This document shows positions 34,698 to 42,826 of a stretch of DNA of 64,000 bases, one piece after another (positions within the stretch are counted from its first letter, which is position 1; the number at the start of each line of letters is the position of its first letter). The position numbers and the translations under genes were made by a program. The notes under the pieces are model-generated. The model did no database searches. It had not been told where the DNA came from and saw only the letters and a list, made by a program, of their open reading frames with translations. The stretch comes from Comamonadaceae bacterium (GTDB taxonomy: Bacteria; Pseudomonadota; Gammaproteobacteria; Burkholderiales; Burkholderiaceae_C). The stretch spans positions 124,001 to 188,000 of the forward strand of contig CANJPU010000001.1 of the NCBI GenBank assembly GCA_947476285.1, given 5' to 3'.

Positions 34698-35605
34698 TTC
34701 GCACTCCTTTTTGACTCCATCGGCGACGCAAGCCACTGCGCGAACCAATCGCGTGTCGCGCCCGTGGCTTTGGGGTATTCGTTCATGTAGGGATCGTAGT
34801 GGCCGCCGGTGGTCAGCGCCACTTTCTTGGGCTCCATTGCCTGCTCGTAATAAGGCAGCATCAAGCGCACTTCCTCGTGCGAGACGATCATCAAGAGCGG
34901 CGTTGGGCTGATCTGCTTCACATAGGCGCCCGCTTCGTATTGATAAAGCTGCTCCATGGAGCGCAACGTCAACTGGTTGGTCCAGTTGCGTTTTTCGGCG
35001 TCGGTCATGCGCTGGAAGAACTGCACGCGATTGGCCGAGCGCCCAGCCACCGGATTGTTGGGGTCGCTCACATAATGCGGCACCATTTGCGGCGGCTTGC
35101 CCTGGGCTCGGTCAGCCCGGTCCTGGTCCCACCGGCGGCGCATCTCCAGTGCTTCCTCAGGATGGAATTGCGTGACCATGCCCTCGGACCCACTGATCCA
35201 CGGAACCTGGGCGACGACACATTTGACACGCCTGTCGATGGCGGCGACCACCAGCACGTGCCCACCGCTGAAGCTGGTGCCGAAGATGCCGATGCGCGCA
35301 GCGTCCAGGTCGGGCTGCGTCTGGGCAAAGGTGATGGCCGCGCGGTAGTCTTCGATCTGGCTCGCGGCCGCAATCTCGCAGCGGGGCTCGCCTTCACTGT
35401 CGCCGAAATTGCGATGGTCATAGCCAAGCGATGCGATGCCCGCCGCCTGGAGAATGGCCGACAGTCCGGGAAGGTGCCACTCCTTGTAGCCGCCAGCCCC
35501 GTGTGTCATGACCACGACCGGGTGCGGCCCCGGGGTGTCGGGCGTAACCACCCAGCCGCGCAATGTGATGCCGTCGTCCGCCTTGAATTCGATGTCTCGC
35601 TTCAT
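34694..35605 (-). CDS. Alpha/beta hydrolase, YcjY/dienelactone-hydrolase-like, copy 2
   Basis: A 303-aa serine hydrolase starting MKRDIEFKADDGITLRGW. The oxyanion region is VVVMTHGAGGYKEW and the nucleophile elbow is GIFGTSFSGGHVLVV. It ends with the His segment of the family (GGHYDPYMNEYPKATGATRDWF). It is a clear paralogue of 35661..36545 next door, from tandem duplication. Its stop overlaps the start of the ABC binding-protein gene, so it is tied to that operon. It probably hydrolyses the imported compound in the cytoplasm. Confidence 0.88.
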   Translation of the reverse strand: MKRDIEFKADDGITLRGWVVTPDTPGPHPVVVMTHGAGGYKEWHLPGLSAILQAAGIASLGYDHRNFGDSEGEPRCEIAAASQIEDYRAAITFAQTQPDLDAARIGIFGTSFSGGHVLVVAAIDRRVKCVVAQVPWISGSEGMVTQFHPEEALEMRRRWDQDRADRAQGKPPQMVPHYVSDPNNPVAGRSANRVQFFQRMTDAEKRNWTNQLTLRSMEQLYQYEAGAYVKQISPTPLLMIVSHEEVRLMLPYYEQAMEPKKVALTTGGHYDPYMNEYPKATGATRDWFAQWLASPMESKRSAK

Positions 35606-35660
35606 TCGTCGAATGTCTCCCGTTGTGAATGGGGAAAACTCTCGCGCCAGGGATGCGGCA

Positions 35661-36545
35661 CTACCGGATCAGCCATTGCGCGAACCAGTCGCGCGCCGCG
35701 CCCGTCGCCGTGTCGTATTCGTCCATGTAGGGGTCGTAGTGATCGCCGCGGGTGATCACGACTTTCTTGGGCTCCAGTGCGGACTGATAAGTGGGCAATG
35801 CCAATTGCGCCTCAGCCTGGGAGACGATCATCAGCAAAGGGGTTGGGCTGATCAGCCGCGCGTAGATGCCCGGCTCGTAGTCGGCCATGGCCTCAAGCGA
35901 GCGCAGGGTCAGCGTGTTCTTCCAGTAGCGGTTGTCATGCGCGCTGAGCGTTCGGAAGAACTTGACCCGATTGGAAGACTGGCCGGCGATGGCGTCATTG
36001 GGATCGTCCACCGAGTGGGGCACGGTAACCGGCGGCTTGCCCAGGAAACGGTTCATGCGATCTTCGTCCCAGCGCCGTCGGTTCTCGTTGAGTTCCTCGG
36101 GATGGTAGCGCCGCGTCGATGAAGCCGCCCCGCTGACGCTGGGCACCTGAGAGACGACGCACTTCACGCGGCGGTCCAGCGCCCCCACCACCAGTACGTG
36201 ACCGCCACTGAGACTGGTGCCGAAGATCCCGATGCGGGACTTGTCCAGCTCGGGCAAGGTGCTGGCAAAGGTGATGGCGGTGCGGTAGTCACGAATCTGC
36301 TGCGGCGGGTCAATTTCGAATCGCGGCTGGCCTTCGCTCTGGCCAAAATTGCGGTGGTCATAAGCCAAAGAGGCCACACCGATGCTCAGCAGCACGTCGG
36401 ACAAGCCCGGAAGAAACCACTCCTTGTGCCCGCCGGCGCCGTGCGTCATGACCACGACCGGGTGCGGTCCCGCGCCATCGGGTGTCTTGAGCCAGCCCCT
36501 CAGCATGGTGCCGTCGTCTGCGTGGAATTCGATGTCTCGTATCAT
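35661..36545 (-). CDS. Alpha/beta hydrolase, YcjY/dienelactone-hydrolase-like, copy 1
   Basis: A 294-aa serine hydrolase starting MIRDIEFHADDGTMLRGW at ATG 36545; the ORF-track extension is not family sequence. It has VVVMTHGAGGHKEW, nucleophile elbow GIFGTSLSGGHVLVV and the final RGDHYDPYMDEYDTATGAARDWFAQWL. Closely similar to the next gene throughout. It is the first gene of the eight-gene operon down to 28339. Two diverged copies may split esterase specificity or handle two steps. Confidence 0.87.
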   Translation of the reverse strand: MIRDIEFHADDGTMLRGWLKTPDGAGPHPVVVMTHGAGGHKEWFLPGLSDVLLSIGVASLAYDHRNFGQSEGQPRFEIDPPQQIRDYRTAITFASTLPELDKSRIGIFGTSLSGGHVLVVGALDRRVKCVVSQVPSVSGAASSTRRYHPEELNENRRRWDEDRMNRFLGKPPVTVPHSVDDPNDAIAGQSSNRVKFFRTLSAHDNRYWKNTLTLRSLEAMADYEPGIYARLISPTPLLMIVSQAEAQLALPTYQSALEPKKVVITRGDHYDPYMDEYDTATGAARDWFAQWLIR

Positions 36546-36634
36546 GCTTATCTTTCGCAACGAAGTCTGGATTGCCGTGCAGTTTGATGGCCGGGGAGCG
36601 AAACGTGCAGCCCGCACACAGCACATCATTCTGT

Positions 36635-36657
36635 TGGGCATCGCGATCAAATGCCCA
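36635..36657. promoter_or_regulatory. Inverted repeat upstream of hydrolase/ABC operon and Bug gene
   Basis: TGGGCAT and ATGCCCA form perfect 7-bp arms around a 9-nt spacer. It lies in the 235-nt divergent region between the hydrolase gene (ATG 36545) and the Bug gene (ATG 36781). An operator is plausible. No regulator gene is adjacent. Confidence 0.35.
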
Positions 36658-36780
36658 TAGGGAGTTACGCTAGCCCCGATCGTCCGCGAGCTCCATGCTG
36701 ACAATCGATGTGATGGCTCGCACAGGTCGCGTGTTATCTTCCCGGCATAAGGTGATCAACCATTCTCAAGGGGACTTGCG

Positions 36781-37794
36781 ATGTCAATCTTTGACAGACT
36801 CCTAAACACAGTTGCCAATACCCGCCGCGCTGCACTCTTTCGAGTAGCGCAGACATTGATGCTGTGCGCCGTCTTCGCGCCCGCCCTCTCGCCCGCAGCG
36901 CAATACCCTGACAAGCCGGTTCGCATCATCGTTCCGCTGGCGGCCGGCGCGGGCATCGACACTTTTGTGCGAGCCCTGGCGCAACGGCTTTCAAAACAAT
37001 GGAATCAGCCTGTCATTGTGGACAATCGCCCCGGCGCGGGCGCCACGCTAGGTACCGCAGCGGCGGCAAAGGCGCCTGCGGATGGGTACACCTTGTTATT
37101 GGGTGCCAACCCGTTGGGCATCAGTCCGGTGGTGTATCCGAATCTGCCCTATGACGCGCGCCGCGACTTCGTGCCCATCACGCTCTTGGCTACAACGCCC
37201 GAGGCGCTCGCGGTATCCAGGGCAAGTGGCATCACATCGGTTGCTGAACTGACCGCGCGCGCAAAACTGCCTGGCAAACTCAACTATGGTTCCGCCGGCA
37301 ACGGCACGCTCTCTCATCTGGCCGGATTGATGTTCAGCCGCAGCGCCAAGATGGATGTCGTGCACATTCCATTCAAGGGCTCAACGCCGGAACTCGCGGC
37401 TCTGCTTGCAGGGCAAATCGACTGGATGTTCGATTCCCCAGCCGCTTTGGTGCCCCACGCGAAAAGCGGCTCGCTGCGTCTGCTGGCAGTGGCCGCCCCC
37501 AAGCGAACCGCGCAAGTGCCAGAGGTGCCCACACTGACCGAGCTTGGATTTTCCGACATGGAGTTTCTGATCTGGATCGGATTGTTTGCACCGGCCGGCA
37601 CGCCAGACGCCATCGTCAAGCAAATCGAAGCCAGCACAACAGAAGCACTGCGCGACCCAAGCCTGCGCACTTCCGTGACGGGCCAAGGATGGGATATCGC
37701 GGCCTCCAGCGCATCCGAGTTCGCCAGCTTCTTTGAGGCTGAGATGAAGAAGTTGGGAGAAGCCTCTCGGGCTGCGAATCTGAAGGCCGAGTGA
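36781..37794 (+). CDS. Bug/TctC-type substrate-binding protein
   Basis: A 337-aa periplasmic protein with a hydrophobic signal (FRVAQTLMLCAVFAPALSPA) and Bug motifs VRIIVPLAAGAGIDTFVRAL, KAPADGYTLLLGANP and VHIPFKGSTPELAALLAGQ. AAGGGGACTTGCG precedes the ATG. It ends 14 nt before the convergent maleate-isomerase-like gene. It stands as a single-gene unit divergent from the hydrolase/ABC operon. Confidence 0.91.
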   Translation: MSIFDRLLNTVANTRRAALFRVAQTLMLCAVFAPALSPAAQYPDKPVRIIVPLAAGAGIDTFVRALAQRLSKQWNQPVIVDNRPGAGATLGTAAAAKAPADGYTLLLGANPLGISPVVYPNLPYDARRDFVPITLLATTPEALAVSRASGITSVAELTARAKLPGKLNYGSAGNGTLSHLAGLMFSRSAKMDVVHIPFKGSTPELAALLAGQIDWMFDSPAALVPHAKSGSLRLLAVAAPKRTAQVPEVPTLTELGFSDMEFLIWIGLFAPAGTPDAIVKQIEASTTEALRDPSLRTSVTGQGWDIAASSASEFASFFEAEMKKLGEASRAANLKAE

Positions 37795-37808
37795 TCTCAA
37801 TCAGCTTG

Positions 37809-38570
37809 TCAATGCAGCGCCAGCAAGCTGCCATACCCTTCCACCGAATCGACGATGCCGCCCTTGCGCAGGCAATGCCACACCATGGTCTGGTTGCTAG
37901 TGATCACTGGCTTGCGCAAGGCCTGCTCCAGCGCGCCAATGATGGGTAGCGCGCGGATGTTGGTGCAGCCCAGCAAGTAGCCGTCGGCATCATCGCGGCG
38001 CATCGACAAGGCGCGCTCCAGCCACTCTTGTGGACTTGCACTGGCCGAGCCTTGCCCCTGCGGCGGCAGGAAGCCGGCTTCTTGGATGACTTGCACGCCG
38101 TAGTGCGCAAAGAAGGCCACTTCGGCATCGTTGACCGATTGCACATACGGTGTGAGCATGACGATGCGCCGCAGTTGCAGGGCGCTGGCCGCCGCCACCA
38201 GTGCCTCTGAAGTGGCGGTGGCGGGAATGCCTGTGGCGGCCTGGATTCGCTGCGCGATTCGGGTGCCCATGTCCGGGTCTACCGTCGATGCGGCAGTGCA
38301 GTGAAACACGATCAGGTCGACTCGCGCGTCGGCCAGGAGCGACGCCGCAGCTTCTGCATTGCCCGTCATCTCCTGCAGTTGCGCAGCCGAGGTGCCGCGC
38401 AAGGCGAGCCGCGTGGTGTGCAGCGCCACGCCATCGGGCAGCATCGCGGCGACGTCCGCCTCTGCGACATGGTTGGGCGCGGCCAGGATCATTCCAAGGC
38501 GCATGCGGGTGCCGTAGCGCGGAAGCCTCGCAGCGGGGCGCATCAGATTCATGGGTTTATCAATCAGCAT
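37809..38570 (-). CDS. Maleate isomerase / Asp-Glu racemase superfamily protein
   Basis: A 253-aa protein starting MLIDKPMNLMRPAARL after GGAGTTCGCC. The two catalytic cysteines of the superfamily are present: Cys91 in LIVFHCTAASTVDP and Cys202 in GYLLGCTNIRALP. This matches maleate cis-trans isomerase (maleate to fumarate) better than the decarboxylases, which keep only one Cys. It lies 22 nt after a Bug gene stop, so a dicarboxylate such as maleate is a reasonable guess for that Bug protein too. Confidence 0.8.
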   Translation of the reverse strand: MLIDKPMNLMRPAARLPRYGTRMRLGMILAAPNHVAEADVAAMLPDGVALHTTRLALRGTSAAQLQEMTGNAEAAASLLADARVDLIVFHCTAASTVDPDMGTRIAQRIQAATGIPATATSEALVAAASALQLRRIVMLTPYVQSVNDAEVAFFAHYGVQVIQEAGFLPPQGQGSASASPQEWLERALSMRRDDADGYLLGCTNIRALPIIGALEQALRKPVITSNQTMVWHCLRKGGIVDSVEGYGSLLALH

Positions 38571-38592
38571 GGCGAACTCCTGCGCGTCAAGC

Positions 38593-39603
38593 TCACTCGA
38601 CTTTGATCTTCTCGGTCTTGATGATTTCGGCCCACACCGCCATCTCATTGCGGAAATGGTCGTTCAGCGCCTGCGCCGAGCCACCCATGCGCTCGGCACC
38701 CAGGCCTTCCAGCCGCTTGCTGAATTCAGCTGAATCGATCACCGCGTTGACCGCCTGGTTGATCTGGTTGACCAGTGATGTGGGCATATTGCCCGGACCC
38801 ATGATGCACCACCAGCCAGAAGCGGCAAAGTTGGAGATGCCCTGCTCGTCCAGCGTCGGCACGTCCGGCAATTGCGGCGAGCGCTTGGGGTTGGCAATGC
38901 CTATTGCACGCACCTGGCCGGACTTGATGAAAGGCATGGCCTGCAATTGGTTGTTGAAGAAGAGCTGGACGCGCCCGCTGATCAGGTCTGGATAGACAGC
39001 CGCGCCGCCGCGGTATGGCACGTGCGTGCCCTGGATGCCGGCGCGGCGCTTGAACAACTCGGAGGTCAGGTGCTCTGAAGTGCCGCTGCCGCCAGAGCCG
39101 AAGTTGATCGAGCCGGGCTTGGCCTTGGCCTCAACCACCACGTCTCGCACGTTTCTGAAGGACGTGGATGGCGCGGCCAGCATTACCATCGGCGTGCGGC
39201 CGATGAAGACCACTGGCGTCAGATCCTTCACTGGGTCATAGGGCATGCTGTCGTACAGGCTGATGTTGACCGCGTTGGCATTGGAGCCCACCAGCAGCGT
39301 GTAGCCGTCCGGCTCTGACTTGGCGACCAGGGCCGAGCCCACATTGCTGCCGGCACCGGTGCGGTTTTCAACCGATACGATCCAGCCGAACATCTTGGTG
39401 AGCCCCTCGGCCACGCCACGCCCGACGATGTCCACGCCGCCGCCTGCCGCATAAGGCACGATGAGGCGAATCGGCTTGTTGGGAAAGGCCTGCGCCCGCG
39501 CCTGCGAAGGCGCGAGCACGGCCGCCAGCGTGGCACCGGCCAACAGCCACAGCGCCAGCCTGCGCGGCTTCAACAGCAAGCTCTGGGTGATTGAATTGGA
39601 CAT
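38593..39603 (-). CDS. Bug/TctC-type substrate-binding protein
   Basis: A 336-aa periplasmic protein starting MSNSITQSLLLKPRRLALWLL after AAGGAAAG, with signal cleavage near SQARAQ. Bug motifs are IRLIVPYAAGGGVDIVGRGV, KSEPDGYTLLVGSN and THVPYRGGAAVYPDLISG. It lies 41 nt after the flavoenzyme 39645 and 22 nt before the isomerase gene. The order flavoenzyme, Bug, isomerase suggests one small catabolic operon. Confidence 0.91.
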   Translation of the reverse strand: MSNSITQSLLLKPRRLALWLLAGATLAAVLAPSQARAQAFPNKPIRLIVPYAAGGGVDIVGRGVAEGLTKMFGWIVSVENRTGAGSNVGSALVAKSEPDGYTLLVGSNANAVNISLYDSMPYDPVKDLTPVVFIGRTPMVMLAAPSTSFRNVRDVVVEAKAKPGSINFGSGGSGTSEHLTSELFKRRAGIQGTHVPYRGGAAVYPDLISGRVQLFFNNQLQAMPFIKSGQVRAIGIANPKRSPQLPDVPTLDEQGISNFAASGWWCIMGPGNMPTSLVNQINQAVNAVIDSAEFSKRLEGLGAERMGGSAQALNDHFRNEMAVWAEIIKTEKIKVE

Positions 39604-39644
39604 GAATCTTTCCTTGGTCATCTACAGGTTGCTGATGCAGTGCT

Positions 39645-41672
39645 TCAGATCGCGTTGCCGGCCGCATGGCCTTCGGATGTGGCAGCCAGAATGCCGCGTG
39701 CGGCCCGGCAATCGCCCACGAGTTTGACCTCCACACCAGCGGCGCGCAACTGCTCGTACAAATCGTCTTCGGGTGCGCGCGGCGTCGCGTACGCAAGGAA
39801 CGCGACGTTCTCGATTGTTCCGCCCTTGCCGTTGTAAACGTTGCCGTAGACGAGCCGGCCTTGCGCCATGTCGTCGTCGTTCCAGATCGGCTCGGACAGC
39901 ACGATCATTTCGATGTCTTTCTCGTGCAGCCTGCGCACAATGCCCAGCCGGTTCACCAGCGCAGTGTCCTGCGCGAAGGATTCGCGTGGTGTCATGATGA
40001 CGACGTGCTCGAACAGTTGGTGCAAAAGCTCCGCTGCCGCATAGGTGCCGTCGGTGTGATCCATGTCGAACAGCACGGCGGTGCCGCTCTCGCGCCGGGT
40101 ACGGCCTATGAGGGGCTGCATGGCGCTGCGCAGGTCGGGCACCAGCCCCGCATCACGCGCCTGCTGCGGCACCCAGGCAGGACTCACCATGTTGGCACCG
40201 GCTGCCAGCACAACGACGTCTGGCCTCAGGGCCAGCACGCTGGCGGCAGTGGCCTGCGTGCCCAGTTCGATGCGTGCGCCGGCTCGCAGCGCTGCTGCAT
40301 GCTGGTAGTCGTAGACGCTGCTCACAGCCTCTCCGCCGGGCAGCAGCGCCCGCAGGCGCGTCTTGCCACCCACTTCGCGTGACCGGCCAAAGGCAGTCAC
40401 CTGGTGCCCGCGCGCGGCTGCAACCCAGGTCGCCTCCATGCCGGCGACGCCAGTGCCCACCACAACCACGCGTTTCTTAATGGCCGCGGGCTCTGGCCAG
40501 AAATCGACTTCATCAGGCTTGCCCACGCGCGGATTGTTGTCACAGCCAATCGGCACGTGGCGTGTGGTGATGTTGTCCCAGCAAGTGTTGCAGGACACGC
40601 AGTAGCGAATGTCGTGCGCACGCCCAGCCTGCGCCTTGCGCACCCACGCAGGGTCGGCAACCAGCGTGCGGCCCATGGAAATGAGTTCGCATTCGCCGCT
40701 GGCGATCAGGCTCTCGGCCTCGGCCGGGTCGGTGATACGGCCCAGCGCGGCCAGGGCCACCCGCCCGACGGCCGGGCGCAAGCTTCGCATCAGGTCGCGG
40801 TAAGGCACGCGCGAGCCGTTGCCATCGGGCACATGGCGGTCCAATGAACGCGCATGCGCGCCCTGTGCGAACATCACATAGTCGACGCTCGCCGGCGCCG
40901 TGAGGTGCGCAGTGATGGCAAAGGATTCTTCCGGCCCGATGCCGCCCTTGATCCAGTCGTTGCCAGGCAGCTTCAGGCCGATGATGAAGTTGCTGCCGCA
41001 AGCCGCGCGCAAAGAGGCAATCAATTCGCTCACAAAGCGGGTGCGGCCCGCCAGATCACCGCCGTACGCGTCGGTGCGGCGGTTCGACCACGGCGACATG
41101 AACTGATGGAACAGGTGCCCGTGGCCGCTGGACAACTCCACGCCGCTGAAGCCGCAGGCGCGCAGGCGCAGGGCGGAGGTGGTGAACGACTCGATCATGC
41201 GTTGGATCTCATCGATGGTCAGCACATGCGGCATGGTCCAACTGAGGTCGTCCGGCAAGGCCGAGGCGCCAACGGCCTCGGCGTTGCGGCCGGGCTCGTG
41301 GCGGCCACGCCCTGAGTCTTGAATTTGACCCAGCAGGCGACAGTCATGCGCTTCCACGGCTTCGGACCAGCGGTGGAGCATGGGCACGTTGTCGTCGTTC
41401 CACAGCCGTGCGCGGTTTGGCCCGGTCTGATGCGGCGCCATCGCCAGCGCCTCGGTCACGATCAACGCGGCGCCGCCCTTGGCCCGGTTCGCGTGGTACT
41501 GAATCATGCCTTCGGTCACCATCGAATTGGTGCTCATGAAGGTCAGCATGGACGAGTGCATCACCCGGTTGCGCAGGCGCTTGCCAGCCAGTGTGAACGG
41601 CGCCAGCAAGGCGGGGTAGGGACTTAAGCGATCGATGGTGGCACTCCTTGCGCAGACTGCGGATGCGGGCAC
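39645..41672 (-). CDS. FAD/FMN iron-sulfur oxidoreductase, 2,4-dienoyl-CoA reductase (FadH)/enoate reductase type
   Basis: A 675-aa protein in three parts. Residues 15-340 form an old-yellow-enzyme barrel (GVELSSGHGHLFHQF, WSNRRTDAYGGDL). A [4Fe-4S] site is formed by Cys358, Cys361, Cys364 and Cys377 (YCVSCNTCWDN). A C-terminal FAD/NAD domain starts VVVVGTGVAGMEA. It reduces conjugated C=C bonds. The only in-frame conventional start is GTG 41672. An AAGGAG lies 7 nt before an in-frame ATC (41636..41634), where homologues usually begin, so the true start is uncertain. It heads the unit with Bug 38593 and the isomerase. Confidence 0.9.
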   Translation of the reverse strand: MPASAVCARSATIDRLSPYPALLAPFTLAGKRLRNRVMHSSMLTFMSTNSMVTEGMIQYHANRAKGGAALIVTEALAMAPHQTGPNRARLWNDDNVPMLHRWSEAVEAHDCRLLGQIQDSGRGRHEPGRNAEAVGASALPDDLSWTMPHVLTIDEIQRMIESFTTSALRLRACGFSGVELSSGHGHLFHQFMSPWSNRRTDAYGGDLAGRTRFVSELIASLRAACGSNFIIGLKLPGNDWIKGGIGPEESFAITAHLTAPASVDYVMFAQGAHARSLDRHVPDGNGSRVPYRDLMRSLRPAVGRVALAALGRITDPAEAESLIASGECELISMGRTLVADPAWVRKAQAGRAHDIRYCVSCNTCWDNITTRHVPIGCDNNPRVGKPDEVDFWPEPAAIKKRVVVVGTGVAGMEATWVAAARGHQVTAFGRSREVGGKTRLRALLPGGEAVSSVYDYQHAAALRAGARIELGTQATAASVLALRPDVVVLAAGANMVSPAWVPQQARDAGLVPDLRSAMQPLIGRTRRESGTAVLFDMDHTDGTYAAAELLHQLFEHVVIMTPRESFAQDTALVNRLGIVRRLHEKDIEMIVLSEPIWNDDDMAQGRLVYGNVYNGKGGTIENVAFLAYATPRAPEDDLYEQLRAAGVEVKLVGDCRAARGILAATSEGHAAGNAI

Positions 41673-41762
41673 GATGGCGCCCTAGGCTCGTGGCAACTTA
41701 CCGCACGGTGCGGCGGCAACTGCTCGGTATAAACCCTGTCGCCCGATGAACTTTGCAGCAGG

Positions 41763-42659
41763 CTATTTTTTTACCAGGCTCGCTTTCACCTTGGCAACCA
41801 GATCGCGCTCGTAGGCATCGGCCTTTGCCAGCCCCACCAGGTCCTGGCGTTCCTGAAAGCTCAGCATGCGCTCCATCACGCTCTTGCTGTGGCCCTCTTC
41901 GCGCAGCACCTTCAGCCCGCTCTTGATTGCGAAGGCGCCCAGGTAGAGCGCGAAGTTCGCGTACAAAATGATGTTGAAGCCCAGGTCCTTGAGCTGCTGC
42001 TCTGGAACGATGGGTGTCTTGCTGCGCTCCACCATGTTGGCCACCAGGGGTACGCCCTTGAAGGCATTGCTCACTTGGGTCAGCTCCTCAATGCTGCGCG
42101 GCTGCTCAAAGAAAATCGCATCGGCGCCTGCTTCCCGGTAGGCATGGCAGCGCTCCAGCGCGGCCTCCATGCCTTCCACGGCGCGCGAGTCGGTGCGGGC
42201 GATGATGAGAAAGTCGGGGTCGGTGCGCGCGTCCAGCGCGGCATGCAGGCGGTACAGCATGTCCTCGGTGGAGACCACCGCCTTGCCGTCAAAATGCCCG
42301 CATCGCTTGGGGAACACCTGGTCCTCGATATGAAAGCCAGCCAGGCCCGCGCGCTCGTAGGCGCGGATGGTGCGCTTGACGTTGGCGATGCCGCCAAAGC
42401 CGGTGTCGCAATCGGCGATCACCGGGACAGAGACCGCATCGGAAATGCGCTCGGCCTGGCTCGCAAGCTCGTTCAAGGTCACAAGGCCGATGTCGGGCAT
42501 GCCCAGGTAGGTGTTGGCTGCGCCACCGCCGGTGACATACACCATCGGGAAACCCGCCTGCTCTATCAGTTTGGCGGTGAAGCAATCGGTGGCGCCCGGG
42601 ACAATGCCGGGGCCGCCGTTGCTGAGAATCTGGCGTAACTGGGCGGCGCGGGTGGTCAT
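41763..42659 (-). CDS. Isocitrate lyase / PEP mutase superfamily protein (methylisocitrate-lyase-like)
   Basis: A 298-aa TIM-barrel enzyme. The signature loop is DQVFPKRCGHFDGK with catalytic Cys120, and the metal site is IADCDTGFGG. The KRCGH form marks carbon-carbon lyases (methylisocitrate, 2,3-dimethylmalate) rather than phosphonomutases. It probably cleaves a substituted malate or citrate to pyruvate or succinate plus a second acid. It is divergent from aconitase A, which could supply the hydrated substrate. Confidence 0.87.
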   Translation of the reverse strand: MTTRAAQLRQILSNGGPGIVPGATDCFTAKLIEQAGFPMVYVTGGGAANTYLGMPDIGLVTLNELASQAERISDAVSVPVIADCDTGFGGIANVKRTIRAYERAGLAGFHIEDQVFPKRCGHFDGKAVVSTEDMLYRLHAALDARTDPDFLIIARTDSRAVEGMEAALERCHAYREAGADAIFFEQPRSIEELTQVSNAFKGVPLVANMVERSKTPIVPEQQLKDLGFNIILYANFALYLGAFAIKSGLKVLREEGHSKSVMERMLSFQERQDLVGLAKADAYERDLVAKVKASLVKK

Positions 42660-42826
42660 GAAAATGCTCCTTTATGTGGGGGCCGCGTGCAGTCTCAAAA
42701 ACGCGGCGGCGCGGACAGACATGGTTTCGAATGAGGACATTCCATACTACCCGCAACGCGAAACCTGGTTCACCATTAAGGTTGGCCCCGAAAACGATTA
42801 CGCCCACACTGCAAGGACAAAGCCTC

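Noticed and set aside
32898-34790. 630-aa plus-strand ORF
   Set aside because: Antisense shadow of the family 5 binding-protein gene, which has clear motifs, a Tat signal and a ribosome-binding site.
41696-41725. A sixth possible copy of the repeated promoter element (AACTTACC followed by AACTGCTCGG)
   Set aside because: Spacing between the two halves is three bases short, the AAATCC core is missing and the orientation does not match the flanking genes.
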